Shown in pieces: positions 8,860-16,662 of a DNA stretch of 64,000 nt. The translations under genes and the position numbers were made by a program. This stretch comes from Bradyrhizobium sp. SSBR45G. Lineage in GTDB: Bacteria > Pseudomonadota > Alphaproteobacteria > Rhizobiales > Xanthobacteraceae. The notes under the pieces are model-generated. The model was not told where the DNA came from. It ran no database searches and saw nothing but the letters and a program-made list of their open reading frames with translations. Where the stretch lies: the NCBI RefSeq assembly GCF_030159255.1, contig NZ_BSCT01000026.1, forward strand, positions 56,173 to 120,172, read 5' to 3'. How positions within the stretch are numbered: the first letter of the stretch is position 1; each line of letters begins with the position of its first letter.

Positions 8860-8947
8860 TTGGCAACTGCCGCCGCGCTTTGCTTGAGGTTTTCATGTCG
8901 GCGCTTCGGACATTACCATTCACTATTAAACGTACCTGAAACCACCG

Positions 8948-8976
8948 TTTACAACGCAACCGTCGGCAGCTAGATT
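8948..8976 (+). promoter_or_regulatory. rightward promoter for SDR3-GST
   Basis: TTTACA (8948-8953), a 17-bp spacer and TAGATT (8971-8976). Transcription would start near 8983, inside operator 2, about 30 bases before the SDR3 start codon. Confidence 0.5.
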
Positions 8977-8977
8977 A

Positions 8978-8994
8978 AGTACCAAATTAGAACT
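8978..8994. promoter_or_regulatory. operator 2: AGTACC-AAATT-AGAACT
   Basis: The same 17-bp 6-5-6 layout as operator 1, with a degenerate left arm. It begins just after the -10 of the SDR3 promoter and covers the expected transcription start, so a bound repressor would block initiation. Confidence 0.6.
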
Positions 8995-9011
8995 AAAAGG
9001 GGAGGATCGAG

Positions 9012-9755
9012 ATGGCGGCGAGCCAAGGTGTAGCGATACTTGTGGGTGCTGGGGATGCCATTGGGGCGGCGGTCGCACGACGCTTTGCCAAGGGCGGGTA
9101 CACGGTATGCATCTGCAGGCGTGATGCGTCCAAATCGCAGGAGCTCGTCTCCGAGCTGAGGGCTGAGGGGCATGACGTTCACGCGTTCAGCGTCGATGCT
9201 CGCAAGGAAGCAGATGTCCAAAGCATATTCGCGCGGGTCGAGAAGGAGTTCGGACCGATCGAGGTCTGCCTCTACAATGCCGGCTCGAACGTCAACAAGC
9301 CGCTGCTGGACACCACGGAGAAGCTGTTCTTCAAGGCCTGGGAACTTGCCTGCTACGGCGGCTTCCTGGTCGGACGCGAAGCCGCACGCGTCATGCTTCC
9401 GCGTGGACACGGCACGATCTTCTTTACCGGCGCGACGGCCAGCGTGCGCGGGGGCCAGGGGTTTGCGGCATTTTCATCAGCCAAGTTCGGACTTCGGGCC
9501 GTGGCCCAGGCGATGGCGCGCGAGTTGGGGCCAAAGAACATTCACGTCGTGCATCTCCTGATCGATGCTGGCGTCGACAGCGAGGCCATCCACCAGCGCA
9601 TCAAGGCCGCGAGAGGGATCGAGGCCGGCGAAATTCCACCAGACAGTCTGACCAAGACGTCTTCCATTGCCGACGCCTATTGGTTCACCCACCAGCAAAC
9701 CAAGGATGGCTGGACCCACGAGCTGGATCTCCGTCCGTCCATGGAGAAATGGTGA
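9012..9755 (+). CDS. SDR family protein (SDR3)
   Basis: A 247-residue SDR-like protein with VGAGDAIGAA for NAD(P) binding, Ser144 in TGATASVRG, and FSSAK (Phe154, Lys158) where YxxxK is expected. The strong ribosome site GGGGAGG lies about 7 bases before ATG 9012. It is closely similar to SDR2 along its whole length and shares the (E/D)(I/L)RPxxEKW ending. One base separates its stop from the GST start, so translation is probably coupled. Phe in place of Tyr argues against ordinary dehydrogenase chemistry, or for a mechanism using another acid. Function unknown. Confidence 0.9.
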   Translation: MAASQGVAILVGAGDAIGAAVARRFAKGGYTVCICRRDASKSQELVSELRAEGHDVHAFSVDARKEADVQSIFARVEKEFGPIEVCLYNAGSNVNKPLLDTTEKLFFKAWELACYGGFLVGREAARVMLPRGHGTIFFTGATASVRGGQGFAAFSSAKFGLRAVAQAMARELGPKNIHVVHLLIDAGVDSEAIHQRIKAARGIEAGEIPPDSLTKTSSIADAYWFTHQQTKDGWTHELDLRPSMEKW

Positions 9756-9756
9756 C

Positions 9757-10446
9757 ATGAACGCGACACCAGAACTGATCCTGTGGGGCGTTGGGACAAG
9801 CCGTACCATTCGTGCGCATTGGGCCATGCAGGAGCTGGGCTTGGTCTACGAGACAAGGCCGATCGGGCCGCGAACGGGCGAGACCAAGACCGCTGAATAC
9901 ACCAAGCTCAATCCGCGCCAGAAGATCCCCTTGCTTCAGGACGGCGACTTCGCCATCGGCGAGAGCGCCGCGATCGTTGCCTACCTGTCACGAATGTACT
10001 CCACGGCGGACCATTCGCTGATTCCCGAGGCGCCTCGCGAGTATGCCGCCTGGCTGGAGTGGTGCTTCTTCATCGTCGCGGAGCTGGATTCGACCAGCCT
10101 TTACGTGATGCGCCGCCATCGCGCCGACGGGCTCGGTCCCATCTACGGCATTGCGCCGGAGGTCGTTGCCCAGGCCGGCGAGTATTTCCGCCAGCAGTTG
10201 CGGCATGTTGAAGTCGCACTCGCGGATGGCCGGCAATTCCTGATGGGCGACCGGTTCACCAGCGCGGACATCCTGCTCACGACGTGCCTCGAGTGGGCCG
10301 TCGCCTATGGCGTTGGCATTTGCGACAATGCGCAGCCCTATCTGGAACGTATCAGGAAACGAGACGCGTATCAGCGAGCCGCTACGGCGAACGTGCCTTT
10401 GGTGCCGATCACGCCAGCGCCGGCGCAAGTTAACAGCCGACCGTAA
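9757..10446 (+). CDS. glutathione S-transferase family protein
   Basis: A 229-residue GST with an N-terminal thioredoxin-like domain (residues about 5-80: LILWGVGTSRTIRAHWAMQELG, NPRQKIPLL with the cis-proline, and GESAAIVAYL for glutathione gamma-glutamyl binding) and an all-helical C-terminal domain with FTSADILLTT. ATG 9757 is one base past the SDR3 stop. Glutathione conjugation or thiol transfer in the same pathway as SDR3 is likely; the DsbA/HCCA-isomerase-like protein at 11758 is a second possibly glutathione-linked enzyme of the same putative regulon. Confidence 0.9.
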   Translation: MNATPELILWGVGTSRTIRAHWAMQELGLVYETRPIGPRTGETKTAEYTKLNPRQKIPLLQDGDFAIGESAAIVAYLSRMYSTADHSLIPEAPREYAAWLEWCFFIVAELDSTSLYVMRRHRADGLGPIYGIAPEVVAQAGEYFRQQLRHVEVALADGRQFLMGDRFTSADILLTTCLEWAVAYGVGICDNAQPYLERIRKRDAYQRAATANVPLVPITPAPAQVNSRP

Positions 10447-10464
10447 CTTGCGGCGCATGGGAGG

Positions 10465-11664
10465 TTAGATCGCTACGCGCACGCTGCGCTCGGCGACCAT
10501 CTGGTCGATGGCGGCGTCGTCATAGCCCAGTTCGCGCAACACCTCGCGCGAGTGTTCGCCTATTCGGGGAGCGGGCCCTCCGATCATGGCCTCATTGATC
10601 TCAAAGCGGGCGGCCGGCTTCGGCTGCCGCACCCGCCCGACGTTCGGCTGATCGAACTCCGCGATGATATTGCGCGCGATCACCTGTTCATTGTGAATGA
10701 TCTCGCCGCGCCGCAGGATCGGCGCGCAAGGGACGTCAGCAGCGTCCAGACGCTCCAGCCATTCGGCTGTGGTGTGCTGGCTGATATACTCCGCCATCTT
10801 GTTGATACGTGCCGTGGCGTTCACCGAGCGCGCCGCTGGCGTTGCGAACCGGGGATCCTTGGCAAGCTCGGGATCGCCAGAGGCCCGGCAGAACCCCTGC
10901 CATTCCGAATCCGAAATGGTTCCCGCTGTGATGTAGCCGTCGCTGGTCTTGAACACGAGATCTGGTCGATCGTTGGGATCGGCTGCGACGGCCTCGCCCC
11001 CCACCACCGTGTACTGCATCATGCCTTCCGGCCACAGGTATGAGATCATTGCGTCCAGCATGGCGACTTGAATATGGTCGCCATGCCCGGTCTTCTCGCG
11101 GGCATAGAGGGCCGCGGCCACCGCCTGCGCCGTGAACACCGCCGTCGTCTTGTCGCATACGATGGTTCGGATCATCTGCGGACGGTTCGTTACCGGCTGC
11201 GACTGGATATCGGCAAAGCCCGACAGGCCCTGAATGATCGGGTCATACACGCGCTTCTTCACGTAGGGTCCGGTGTCGCCGACGCCGCTGATCGAGACAT
11301 AGATCAAGCGTGGATGACGCCGCCGCAATTCATCGACACCGAGACCGAGGCGCTCGGTGGTGCCCGGGCGAAAATTCTGCGCCAGGACGTCCGCCTGCGC
11401 GACCAGCTTTGCGAGAACCTCGCGGCCAGCCGTGCTTTTGACGTCGATCGACAATGAACGCTTGCCGCGGTTCGAAGAAATGAACAGCGCCGAAAACTCA
11501 CCGGCCTTGTCGATCGTAGCGCGGCTGCGCCGGGTAATGTCGCCGCCGATCGGCTCGATCTTCAGAACGTCGGCGCCCTGATCCGCCAGAAACATGGTCG
11601 CGAAAGGACCTGACACGACGCCCGTCAAATCGAGGACGCGAACGCCGTTGAGTGGGCCAGGCAT
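10465..11664 (-). CDS. CaiB/BaiF family CoA-transferase
   Basis: A 399-residue class III CoA-transferase. The N-terminus LNGVRVLDLTGVVSGPFATMFLADQGADVLKIE is typical of formyl-CoA transferase relatives, and the catalytic aspartate is D141 in RVYDPIIQGLSGF. The C-terminal PAPRIGEHSREVLRELGY motif is also family-typical. AGGGAGA lies 7 bases before ATG 11664. It would move CoA from a donor thioester to a carboxylic-acid substrate, activating it for beta-oxidation-like steps. It lies 93 bp after the DsbA-like gene in a leftward unit and converges on the GST gene with an 18-bp gap. The substrate is unknown. Confidence 0.93.
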   Translation of the reverse strand: MPGPLNGVRVLDLTGVVSGPFATMFLADQGADVLKIEPIGGDITRRSRATIDKAGEFSALFISSNRGKRSLSIDVKSTAGREVLAKLVAQADVLAQNFRPGTTERLGLGVDELRRRHPRLIYVSISGVGDTGPYVKKRVYDPIIQGLSGFADIQSQPVTNRPQMIRTIVCDKTTAVFTAQAVAAALYAREKTGHGDHIQVAMLDAMISYLWPEGMMQYTVVGGEAVAADPNDRPDLVFKTSDGYITAGTISDSEWQGFCRASGDPELAKDPRFATPAARSVNATARINKMAEYISQHTTAEWLERLDAADVPCAPILRRGEIIHNEQVIARNIIAEFDQPNVGRVRQPKPAARFEINEAMIGGPAPRIGEHSREVLRELGYDDAAIDQMVAERSVRVAI

Positions 11665-11757
11665 GACATTCTCCCTGAGTTAATCTTGCTATGAAGCTGA
11701 CCGAGCTTTCGTCATGCAGGCCGGGATATCAGCCGCTTCAGGCCTCGATTCCCATGC

Positions 11758-12390
11758 TTAGGCGGATTTGGAGTCCGGCTGGTGGATCTGCTCGACGATC
11801 GACTCCTCGACGTCGCGGAGCTGGTCCTTGCCGAAGAACATTTCCTTTCCAACAAAGAAAGTCGGCGAGCCGAATGCCCCGCGGTTAACGGCGTCCGAGG
11901 TCCGATCGATCAACCCCTTCTTGACATCATCCTGCTGCGCGCGCGCAATCAGCCGGTCGATATCGATGCCTGAGGAGACGAATGCGTTCCGGAAGGTTTC
12001 GGGGTCATCCATCTTCTTCGGCTCCTCCCACATATGCCGATAGGCCGCGCGGAAATAGGGTTCGAACACACCTTCGAACTGAGCCGCAACCGCGCCGCGC
12101 ATCAACATCAGCGTGTTGACCGGGAAAAACGGATTCTGTTGAAATTTCGTCGCGTTATATCGCCGAATGAAGCGCTGGGTTTCCAGCGCCTGATACTCCG
12201 GCTTGTTCTTGATCCCGCGAAGCGACTCGAAGGGTGACATGTTGCCCGTCGCCTTGAAGATGCCGCCAAGCAGGACCGGAACGTATTCGAATTTCACGCC
12301 GGTACGCCGTTCGATTCCCGGAAGGGCCAGCTCCGCCAGGTACGCATTCGGGCTACCGAAATCGAACAGGAATTCAACCTTCAGGGGCAT
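11758..12390 (-). CDS. DsbA-family / 2-hydroxychromene-2-carboxylate isomerase-like protein
   Basis: A 210-residue thioredoxin-fold protein with a helical insertion. The N-terminus PLKVEFLFDFGSPNAYLA matches the kappa-GST/HCCA isomerase signature, in which the SP serine contacts glutathione and no CxxC is present. The C-terminal GAFGSPTFFVGKEMFFGKDQL is equally typical. I chose ATG 12390 with GGGAGGAG upstream; an in-frame ATG at 12414 lacks support. In naphthalene-type catabolism the family isomerises a ring-fission product with glutathione; here it shares a leftward unit with a CoA-transferase, and its promoter carries operator 3. Confidence 0.88.
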   Translation of the reverse strand: MPLKVEFLFDFGSPNAYLAELALPGIERRTGVKFEYVPVLLGGIFKATGNMSPFESLRGIKNKPEYQALETQRFIRRYNATKFQQNPFFPVNTLMLMRGAVAAQFEGVFEPYFRAAYRHMWEEPKKMDDPETFRNAFVSSGIDIDRLIARAQQDDVKKGLIDRTSDAVNRGAFGSPTFFVGKEMFFGKDQLRDVEESIVEQIHQPDSKSA

Positions 12391-12462
12391 GTCGACTCCT
12401 CCCACAGAGCGCACTGACGGTCAGGCTCGGCGATCTTCCAGCCGAGCTCCGGCGACCGTCGA

Positions 12463-12491
12463 CCAATATAGTTCTAAAATTGAACTGTCAA
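12463..12491 (-). promoter_or_regulatory. leftward promoter for the DsbA-like/CoA-transferase operon
   Basis: TTGACA (12486-12491, minus strand) is followed after 17 bp by TATTGG, or after 15 bp by TATATT. The spacer is filled by operator 3, the same arrangement as at the SDR2 promoter. Confidence 0.55.
12470..12486. promoter_or_regulatory. operator 3: AGTTCT-AAAAT-TGAACT
   Basis: An inverted repeat of 17 bp with the same 6-5-6 plan and nearly the same arms as operator 1. It lies inside the promoter of the DsbA-like gene and 135 bp before the HxlR gene, so it could serve both directions. Confidence 0.68.
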
Positions 12492-12620
12492 ATATGCATG
12501 AGATTCCGCTGCGTTGAGCCTACCTTGAGGGTATTGTGTCAACTCTAGTGCCTATCTAGAATGGCATAGGCAGCTTCGGTTCGCTGAAGGATTCGCGCGG
12601 ACCGGTGCGGGAGAGCAGGA

Positions 12621-13136
12621 ATGAAATGGGACGAACTTGAGGAAGAGCCATGTTCGATGGCTCGGACCATCGGTGTGATCGGCGACCGCTGGACGCTTCT
12701 GATCCTCCGCGAGTGCTTCCTGCGCACGCGTCGCTTCGAAGGTTTTCAGTCGGCGCTTGGCATCACGCGCCATTTGCTCGCGGAGCGGCTGAAAAAGCTG
12801 GTTCGCCAAGGTGTGCTGCGCCGCATTCCCTATCAAGAGTCTCCCAAGCGCCACGAGTATATCCTGACGCAGAAGGGCCTCGATCTCTATCCGATCATGA
12901 TGGCTCTCGTGCATTGGGGTGACACCCACATGGTCGACGAACGCGGACGCCCGCTCCTGCATGAGCACCGCAAGTGCGGCAAGATGTTTGATCCCGTGAT
13001 GGTGTGCTCGGAATGCGGCGAGCCGCTTTCGGCCAAGGAAGTTCATGTCCATCCCGGTCCAGGCGCTCGCCCGGCCTTGGCGAAAGCTTCTCTCGACAAG
13101 AAGGCCAAGCCGAAGAGCCGCAGGGTGACGGCGTAA
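12621..13136 (+). CDS. HxlR family transcriptional regulator
   Basis: A 171-residue winged-helix protein of the HxlR (MarR-like) family. The core at residues about 10-105 includes CSMARTIGVIGDRWTLLILRE, RRFEGFQSALGITRHLLAERL and YILTQKGLDLYPIM. An extra C-terminal part has C-x11-C-x2-C (HRKCGKMFDPVMVCSECGEP), which may bind zinc, followed by a basic tail. A possible promoter TTGTGT-N17-TAGAAT lies at 12534-12562. It is the only regulator within the 6.5-13 kb catabolic stretch, so it is the natural candidate for the AGTTCT-N5-AGAACT operators. Confidence 0.92.
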   Translation: MKWDELEEEPCSMARTIGVIGDRWTLLILRECFLRTRRFEGFQSALGITRHLLAERLKKLVRQGVLRRIPYQESPKRHEYILTQKGLDLYPIMMALVHWGDTHMVDERGRPLLHEHRKCGKMFDPVMVCSECGEPLSAKEVHVHPGPGARPALAKASLDKKAKPKSRRVTA

Positions 13137-13260
13137 CGCAAATCCCCGTCGACCCTCGCTCCGAAGCCCGAGCGAAAGTCTCGCCAGGCTGCTCCCATCG
13201 CCCGCTGCGCAACCGCCGGGTCGGGAGACCGACGCAGACCTGCGAGCAATTCGACCAGGC

Positions 13261-13362
13261 AATGACGAAGCAATCCCAGGGCAGCACGAGGATTCTGGAT
13301 TGCTTCGCGGAGCCTGCCATCGAGCCGCGCCTTCGCGCGGACCCGTTGGCTCGCAATGACGG
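13261..13362. repeat. dispersed palindromic repeat, copy 1 (left end incomplete)
   Basis: It contains GACGAAGCAATCC and, facing it, GGATTGCTTCGC, and ends CTCGCAATGACG. The same blocks occur at 22962-23079 and 39117-39192. This copy lacks the opening CGTCATTGCGAG. Confidence 0.75.
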
Positions 13363-13728
13363 GACGAGTGCCTGCGCCGAACGACGAATTTCGTCAGCAG
13401 ATCCAAGCTGATTTGGCCTGTCCAGTCCTTCTGTGAAAAATAAATTACTTTCGTTTTTTCTGAATATATGATTGTCTAGCGCCATCCCGGCCCGCCGAGA
13501 GGGGCGCTTCGCGATCGTCACGAGACGTGGGGCCCGGGGATGCGATGGCCGCGAGCCGGCTGCAGCGGGCTTCGTGCTCGCCGACGAACGGCAGGCTTGC
13601 GGACGTGAAGACGCGTGGTCCTGGCGCCCCGAAGCTGGCGCCAAGTCGTTCGGTGATGATGATCCGGACGGCGACGGTGGCTAAAAGCCGGACACCGGGG
13701 AGAGCGCGAGATAAGCGTGAAAACCATC

Positions 13729-13833
13729 GCGCGGGGAATGCCGGGATGTCTCGGCTGAACCTGTGGTGACTGCCGCCTGCTTTTTTTCTGCAGGCGGGCC
13801 ATGGGTGCGGCCAGCGCCCGGCATTCCCCGCGC
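13729..13833. repeat. large cruciform element with nested T-loop hairpin
   Basis: GCGCGGGGAATGCCGGG (13729-13745) is exactly complementary to 13817-13833, a perfect 17-bp outer stem. Inside it, CCGCCTGC (13773-13780) and GCAGGCGG (13790-13797) form a second stem around a T-rich loop. Two nested perfect stems imply selection on structure, as in a mobile palindromic element or a structured RNA. Confidence 0.75.
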
Positions 13834-13961
13834 CCTCTCATCGAAGAGGGGGCAAACGACCGGCACGCCCCGAACGCGATGTGCGCTGCGGGAACGCCGG
13901 GTCATGCCGGAACAAACCGGCAACTGGACGGGGATTTCAACTGGGATGTCAAGGAGAGTGG

Positions 13962-14046
13962 TGGTGCGCTCGGAGGGACTCGAACCCCCACGGTGTTACC
14001 CACTGCCACCTCAAGGCAGCGCGTCTACCAATTCCGCCACGAGCGC
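13962..14046 (-). tRNA. tRNA-Leu (anticodon GAG)
   Basis: Minus-strand 85-nt tRNA. The acceptor stem GCGCTCG pairs with CGAGCGC, followed by A and an encoded CCA. The anticodon stem CTGCC/GGCAG encloses loop TTGAGGT, giving anticodon GAG. A long variable arm (class II) and the T-arm GTTCGAGTCC are visible. It would read CUC and CUU leucine codons. Confidence 0.96.
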
Positions 14047-14190
14047 AACGAGAAGCCGGGACCAGAGGAAGGGAGGCACCGGTTCAATGGCGCCCGTGTA
14101 TCAAATGGATCTCGGGGGGACAAGGCCTGCCCGGCCCCTATCGTCAGGTTTTGTGGATGGTTTTTCGCGCCGTCGGCCCTTGATCGGACC

Positions 14191-14487
14191 TTATCGCGTG
14201 GTCGGCGTCGGCGATCGCGGCAGCATCTGCTTGACCTCGACCGCAATGCGGTTGCGGTCGACCAGCACCACCCCATTGGCGATCGGCAGGTTGTTGGCGA
14301 GCACCTTGACGTCGTCGGCCTCGGTCGCGTCCAGCTCGATGATGGCGCCGCGGGACAGGCGCAGAACCTGGTGGATAGGCATGGAGCAGGTGCCGAGCAC
14401 GACCATCAGGTCGACTGTCACTTTATCGAGGGTTGACACTGCAGGACCACCGAAGTCACTGGATTCCGTTACCCGAGACATCACCAT
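14191..14487 (-). CDS. FliN-like flagellar motor switch / SpoA-domain protein
   Basis: A 98-residue protein consisting almost wholly of one SpoA (FliN C-terminal) domain: LDKVTVDLMVVLGTCSMPIHQVLRLSRGAIIELD followed by NLPIANGVVLVDRNRIAVEVKQM. In the flagellar C-ring this domain dimerises and forms the rotor switch. Start options are ATG 14487, ATG 14481 or an upstream TTG; none has a strong ribosome site. No other flagellar gene is near, so it is an orphan here. It is head to head with lipB, the start codons lying only about 15 bp apart. Confidence 0.85.
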   Translation of the reverse strand: MVMSRVTESSDFGGPAVSTLDKVTVDLMVVLGTCSMPIHQVLRLSRGAIIELDATEADDVKVLANNLPIANGVVLVDRNRIAVEVKQMLPRSPTPTTR

Positions 14488-14501
14488 GTTGTGGTTAGCC
14501 A

Positions 14502-15224
14502 ATGGTTAACAGCCGCGAAACGCTCGACCTCACCAGCTTCGCCGGACCGCCCGGCAACGCCGCGGCGTGGCGCATCTCCGATTCGCTGGTCGCGTATGAA
14601 GCGGCGATCGCCTTCATGGAGACCCGCGCGGCGGCGATCGCCACCCATGAGGCCGAGGAGCTGGTCTGGCTGCTCGAGCACCCGCCGGTCTACACCTCCG
14701 GCACGTCAGGCAAGCCGGAGGACCTGCGCGATCCGCGCTTTCCCTTCATTGCGACGGGACGCGGCGGCCAGGTGACCTATCACGGCCCCGGCCAGCGCGT
14801 GGCCTATGTCATGCTCGACCTCAAGCGGCGCCGGCCGGACGTGCGCGCCTATGTCGCGGCGCTGGAGGAGACCATCATCCGCACCCTCGACGCCTTCAAC
14901 GTCCGCGGCGAGCGGCGCGAGGACCGCGTCGGCGTCTGGGTCAAGCGCCCCGACAAGGGCGAGGGCTTCGAGGACAAGATCGCCGCGATCGGCGTGCGGC
15001 TGAAACGCTGGGTGACCTTCCACGGCATCGCCATCAATGTCGAACCGGACCTGTCGCATTTCCAGGCGATCGTGCCCTGCGGGGTGACCGACCCGCGCTA
15101 CGGCGTCACCAGCCTGGTCGATCTCGGCCTGCCGGTGAGCATGGCCGATGTCGACATCGCGCTCCGGCAGGCCTTCGAAAGCGTATTCGGCGCCACGCGC
15201 GCGGCGCTGCCGGAGACGGCATGA
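14502..15224 (+). CDS. lipB: octanoyl-[acyl carrier protein]-protein N-octanoyltransferase LipB
   Basis: A 240-residue LipB that transfers octanoyl from ACP to the lipoyl domains of 2-oxoacid dehydrogenases and GcvH, the first step of lipoate synthesis. Motifs: GRGGQVTYHGPGQ for the acyl pocket, the conserved lysine in KIAAIGVRLKRW, and the catalytic cysteine in IVPCGV. The length fits the family. The next gene is convergent with a 2-bp gap. It starts at ATG 14502, divergent from the FliN-like gene. Confidence 0.96.
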   Translation: MVNSRETLDLTSFAGPPGNAAAWRISDSLVAYEAAIAFMETRAAAIATHEAEELVWLLEHPPVYTSGTSGKPEDLRDPRFPFIATGRGGQVTYHGPGQRVAYVMLDLKRRRPDVRAYVAALEETIIRTLDAFNVRGERREDRVGVWVKRPDKGEGFEDKIAAIGVRLKRWVTFHGIAINVEPDLSHFQAIVPCGVTDPRYGVTSLVDLGLPVSMADVDIALRQAFESVFGATRAALPETA

Positions 15225-15226
15225 GA

Positions 15227-15655
15227 TCAGGCCGCATCCGGCTGCGGCGGCACGCCGAGCCTGGCGGCGACATAACGGCGCTCCTGGCTCAAGCCGCCGA
15301 AGCCGTAGGCATCGGCCCTGACCTCGTCGACATGCAGATAGGTCTCGTGGTGCAGCAGCCCGAGCAACTCGGCCATTGCAGCGAACACCGCGGCGAGATA
15401 GGCCGCCTTCTCGTCCTTGGTGTTGGTGCCTTCGGTGACATGGACGTCGATCCAGTAGCTGGCGAGCCCCTGCTCGGCGAGCGAGGCGCCGCCGGCGAAC
15501 CAGTCCGCCGCATCCGCCTCCGAGACGATGACGGCGGTGACCTTGGGATCCTTGCCGAGGATGCGCGCGGTCAGCGCGGTGATGGTTTCGGCAATGTCCT
15601 TCTTCAGCGACGGCGAGCGGCGCTGGCTGGCATAGGTGACGGTGATGAGGGGCAT
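15227..15655 (-). CDS. tautomerase family protein
   Basis: A 142-residue protein beginning M-P-L-I-T-V, so processing exposes an N-terminal proline, the catalytic base of the 4-oxalocrotonate tautomerase/MIF superfamily. The length suggests two fused beta-alpha-beta units, as in cis-CaaD/MSAD-like members. I chose ATG 15655 because of this proline; the upstream open frame carries no recognisable protein. It is divergent from a LysR gene 120 bp away, which is its probable regulator, and ends 2 bp from lipB. The substrate is unknown. Confidence 0.88.
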   Translation of the reverse strand: MPLITVTYASQRRSPSLKKDIAETITALTARILGKDPKVTAVIVSEADAADWFAGGASLAEQGLASYWIDVHVTEGTNTKDEKAAYLAAVFAAMAELLGLLHHETYLHVDEVRADAYGFGGLSQERRYVAARLGVPPQPDAA

Positions 15656-15723
15656 GGTCTTTTTCCCGTGAGGCGGCAACGCCGCGGACGCCCCGTACTT
15701 AGCGCAGCGGCCATGATTTCTGT

Positions 15724-15755
15724 ATGCTATGATGAAAGATATCAATGATAAGCAT
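15724..15755. promoter_or_regulatory. imperfect inverted repeat in tautomerase/LysR gap
   Basis: AT-rich stretch with outer arms ATGCT and AGCAT and an inner GATATC, 21 bp before the LysR start. The position fits a LysR-type operator between divergent genes, but the symmetry is weak. Confidence 0.3.
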
Positions 15756-15775
15756 TTCGAATTATAAGACGTCCG

Positions 15776-16636
15776 ATGACACCCACGCTCGACATCGCCG
15801 CCGTGCGCGCCTTCATGCTGGTCTGCGACCTCAGCAGTTTCACCCGCTCGGCCGAGGCGCTGGGCACGACACAGGCGGCCGTCAGCCTGAAGCTGCAGAA
15901 ACTGGAAGCTGCGCTTGGAAAACGCCTGCTGGACCGTTCGCCGCGCGCGGTGCGGCTGACGGCGGACGGCGCGGCCTTCATCGCGAACGCCCGCGCGCTC
16001 GTCGCCGCGCACGACCTCGCGCTGGCGGGAACTGCGCCCCGTGTCCGGCCGCGCCTGTCGCTCGGCATCAGCGATCATGCCGCAGGCCCCGAACTGGTGC
16101 CGATGCTGCAGCAATTCGAGGCCATCACCACGGACATGAGCCTGTCGGTCGGCATCGGCTTCTCGCGCGACCTGCTCGATCGCTATGATGCCGGCACGCT
16201 CGATGCCATCATCATCCGGCAGGAGGCGTCGCGGCGCGGCGGCGAGGCCCTGGCCGAGGACGAGTTCGGCTGGTTCGCGAGCCCGCGCTTTCGCGCGCCC
16301 GCCAACGGCCCGCTCCCGCTCGCCACGCTGGCCGCGCCCTGCGGGGTGCGTGCGATCGTGGTCCGCGCCCTGGACAAGGCCAGATTGCCGTTTGTCGAGG
16401 CCTTCGTCGGCGGCGGGGTCGCGGCCGTCGCCGCCGCGGCACAGGCCGGCCTCGCGATCGCGCCGCTGGCGCGCCGGATCGCGCCAGGCGGTCTGCTCGA
16501 CATCGGGCCGGCGCTCGGCCTGCCGAAGCTCGGGCGGTCAAAGGTCATCCTGCATGCCAAGGTCAGCGACGCTGCCAAGCGCGCGGCGCTGCGGATGCTG
16601 GCTGCGGCGTTCCGAAGCGCGTCGATGTCGAAGTAA
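15776..16636 (+). CDS. LysR family transcriptional regulator
   Basis: A 286-residue LysR protein: winged helix at residues about 4-62 (RAFMLVCDLSSFTRSAEALGTTQAAVSLKLQKLE, the usual LysR helix-turn-helix) followed by a periplasmic-binding-like effector domain. It is transcribed away from the tautomerase gene and shares its intergenic region, the classic LysR-target layout. The effector is unknown. Confidence 0.93.
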   Translation: MTPTLDIAAVRAFMLVCDLSSFTRSAEALGTTQAAVSLKLQKLEAALGKRLLDRSPRAVRLTADGAAFIANARALVAAHDLALAGTAPRVRPRLSLGISDHAAGPELVPMLQQFEAITTDMSLSVGIGFSRDLLDRYDAGTLDAIIIRQEASRRGGEALAEDEFGWFASPRFRAPANGPLPLATLAAPCGVRAIVVRALDKARLPFVEAFVGGGVAAVAAAAQAGLAIAPLARRIAPGGLLDIGPALGLPKLGRSKVILHAKVSDAAKRAALRMLAAAFRSASMSK

Positions 16637-16662
16637 TTGACGTCAACGGGACGTGATGTAGC

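Larger units (their letters stand above)
13137..13961. other. gene-free stretch with dispersed repeat elements
   Basis: About 825 bp between HxlR and tRNA-Leu. It holds a REP-like repeat (13261-13362) and a large cruciform element (13729-13833) within a longer segment of the kind I believe recurs between Bradyrhizobium genes. The open frames here are not protein-like. Confidence 0.6.

Noticed and set aside
13801..14436. Plus-strand open frames running through tRNA-Leu
   Set aside because: They cross a clear tRNA gene and a repeat element and have no protein-like features.
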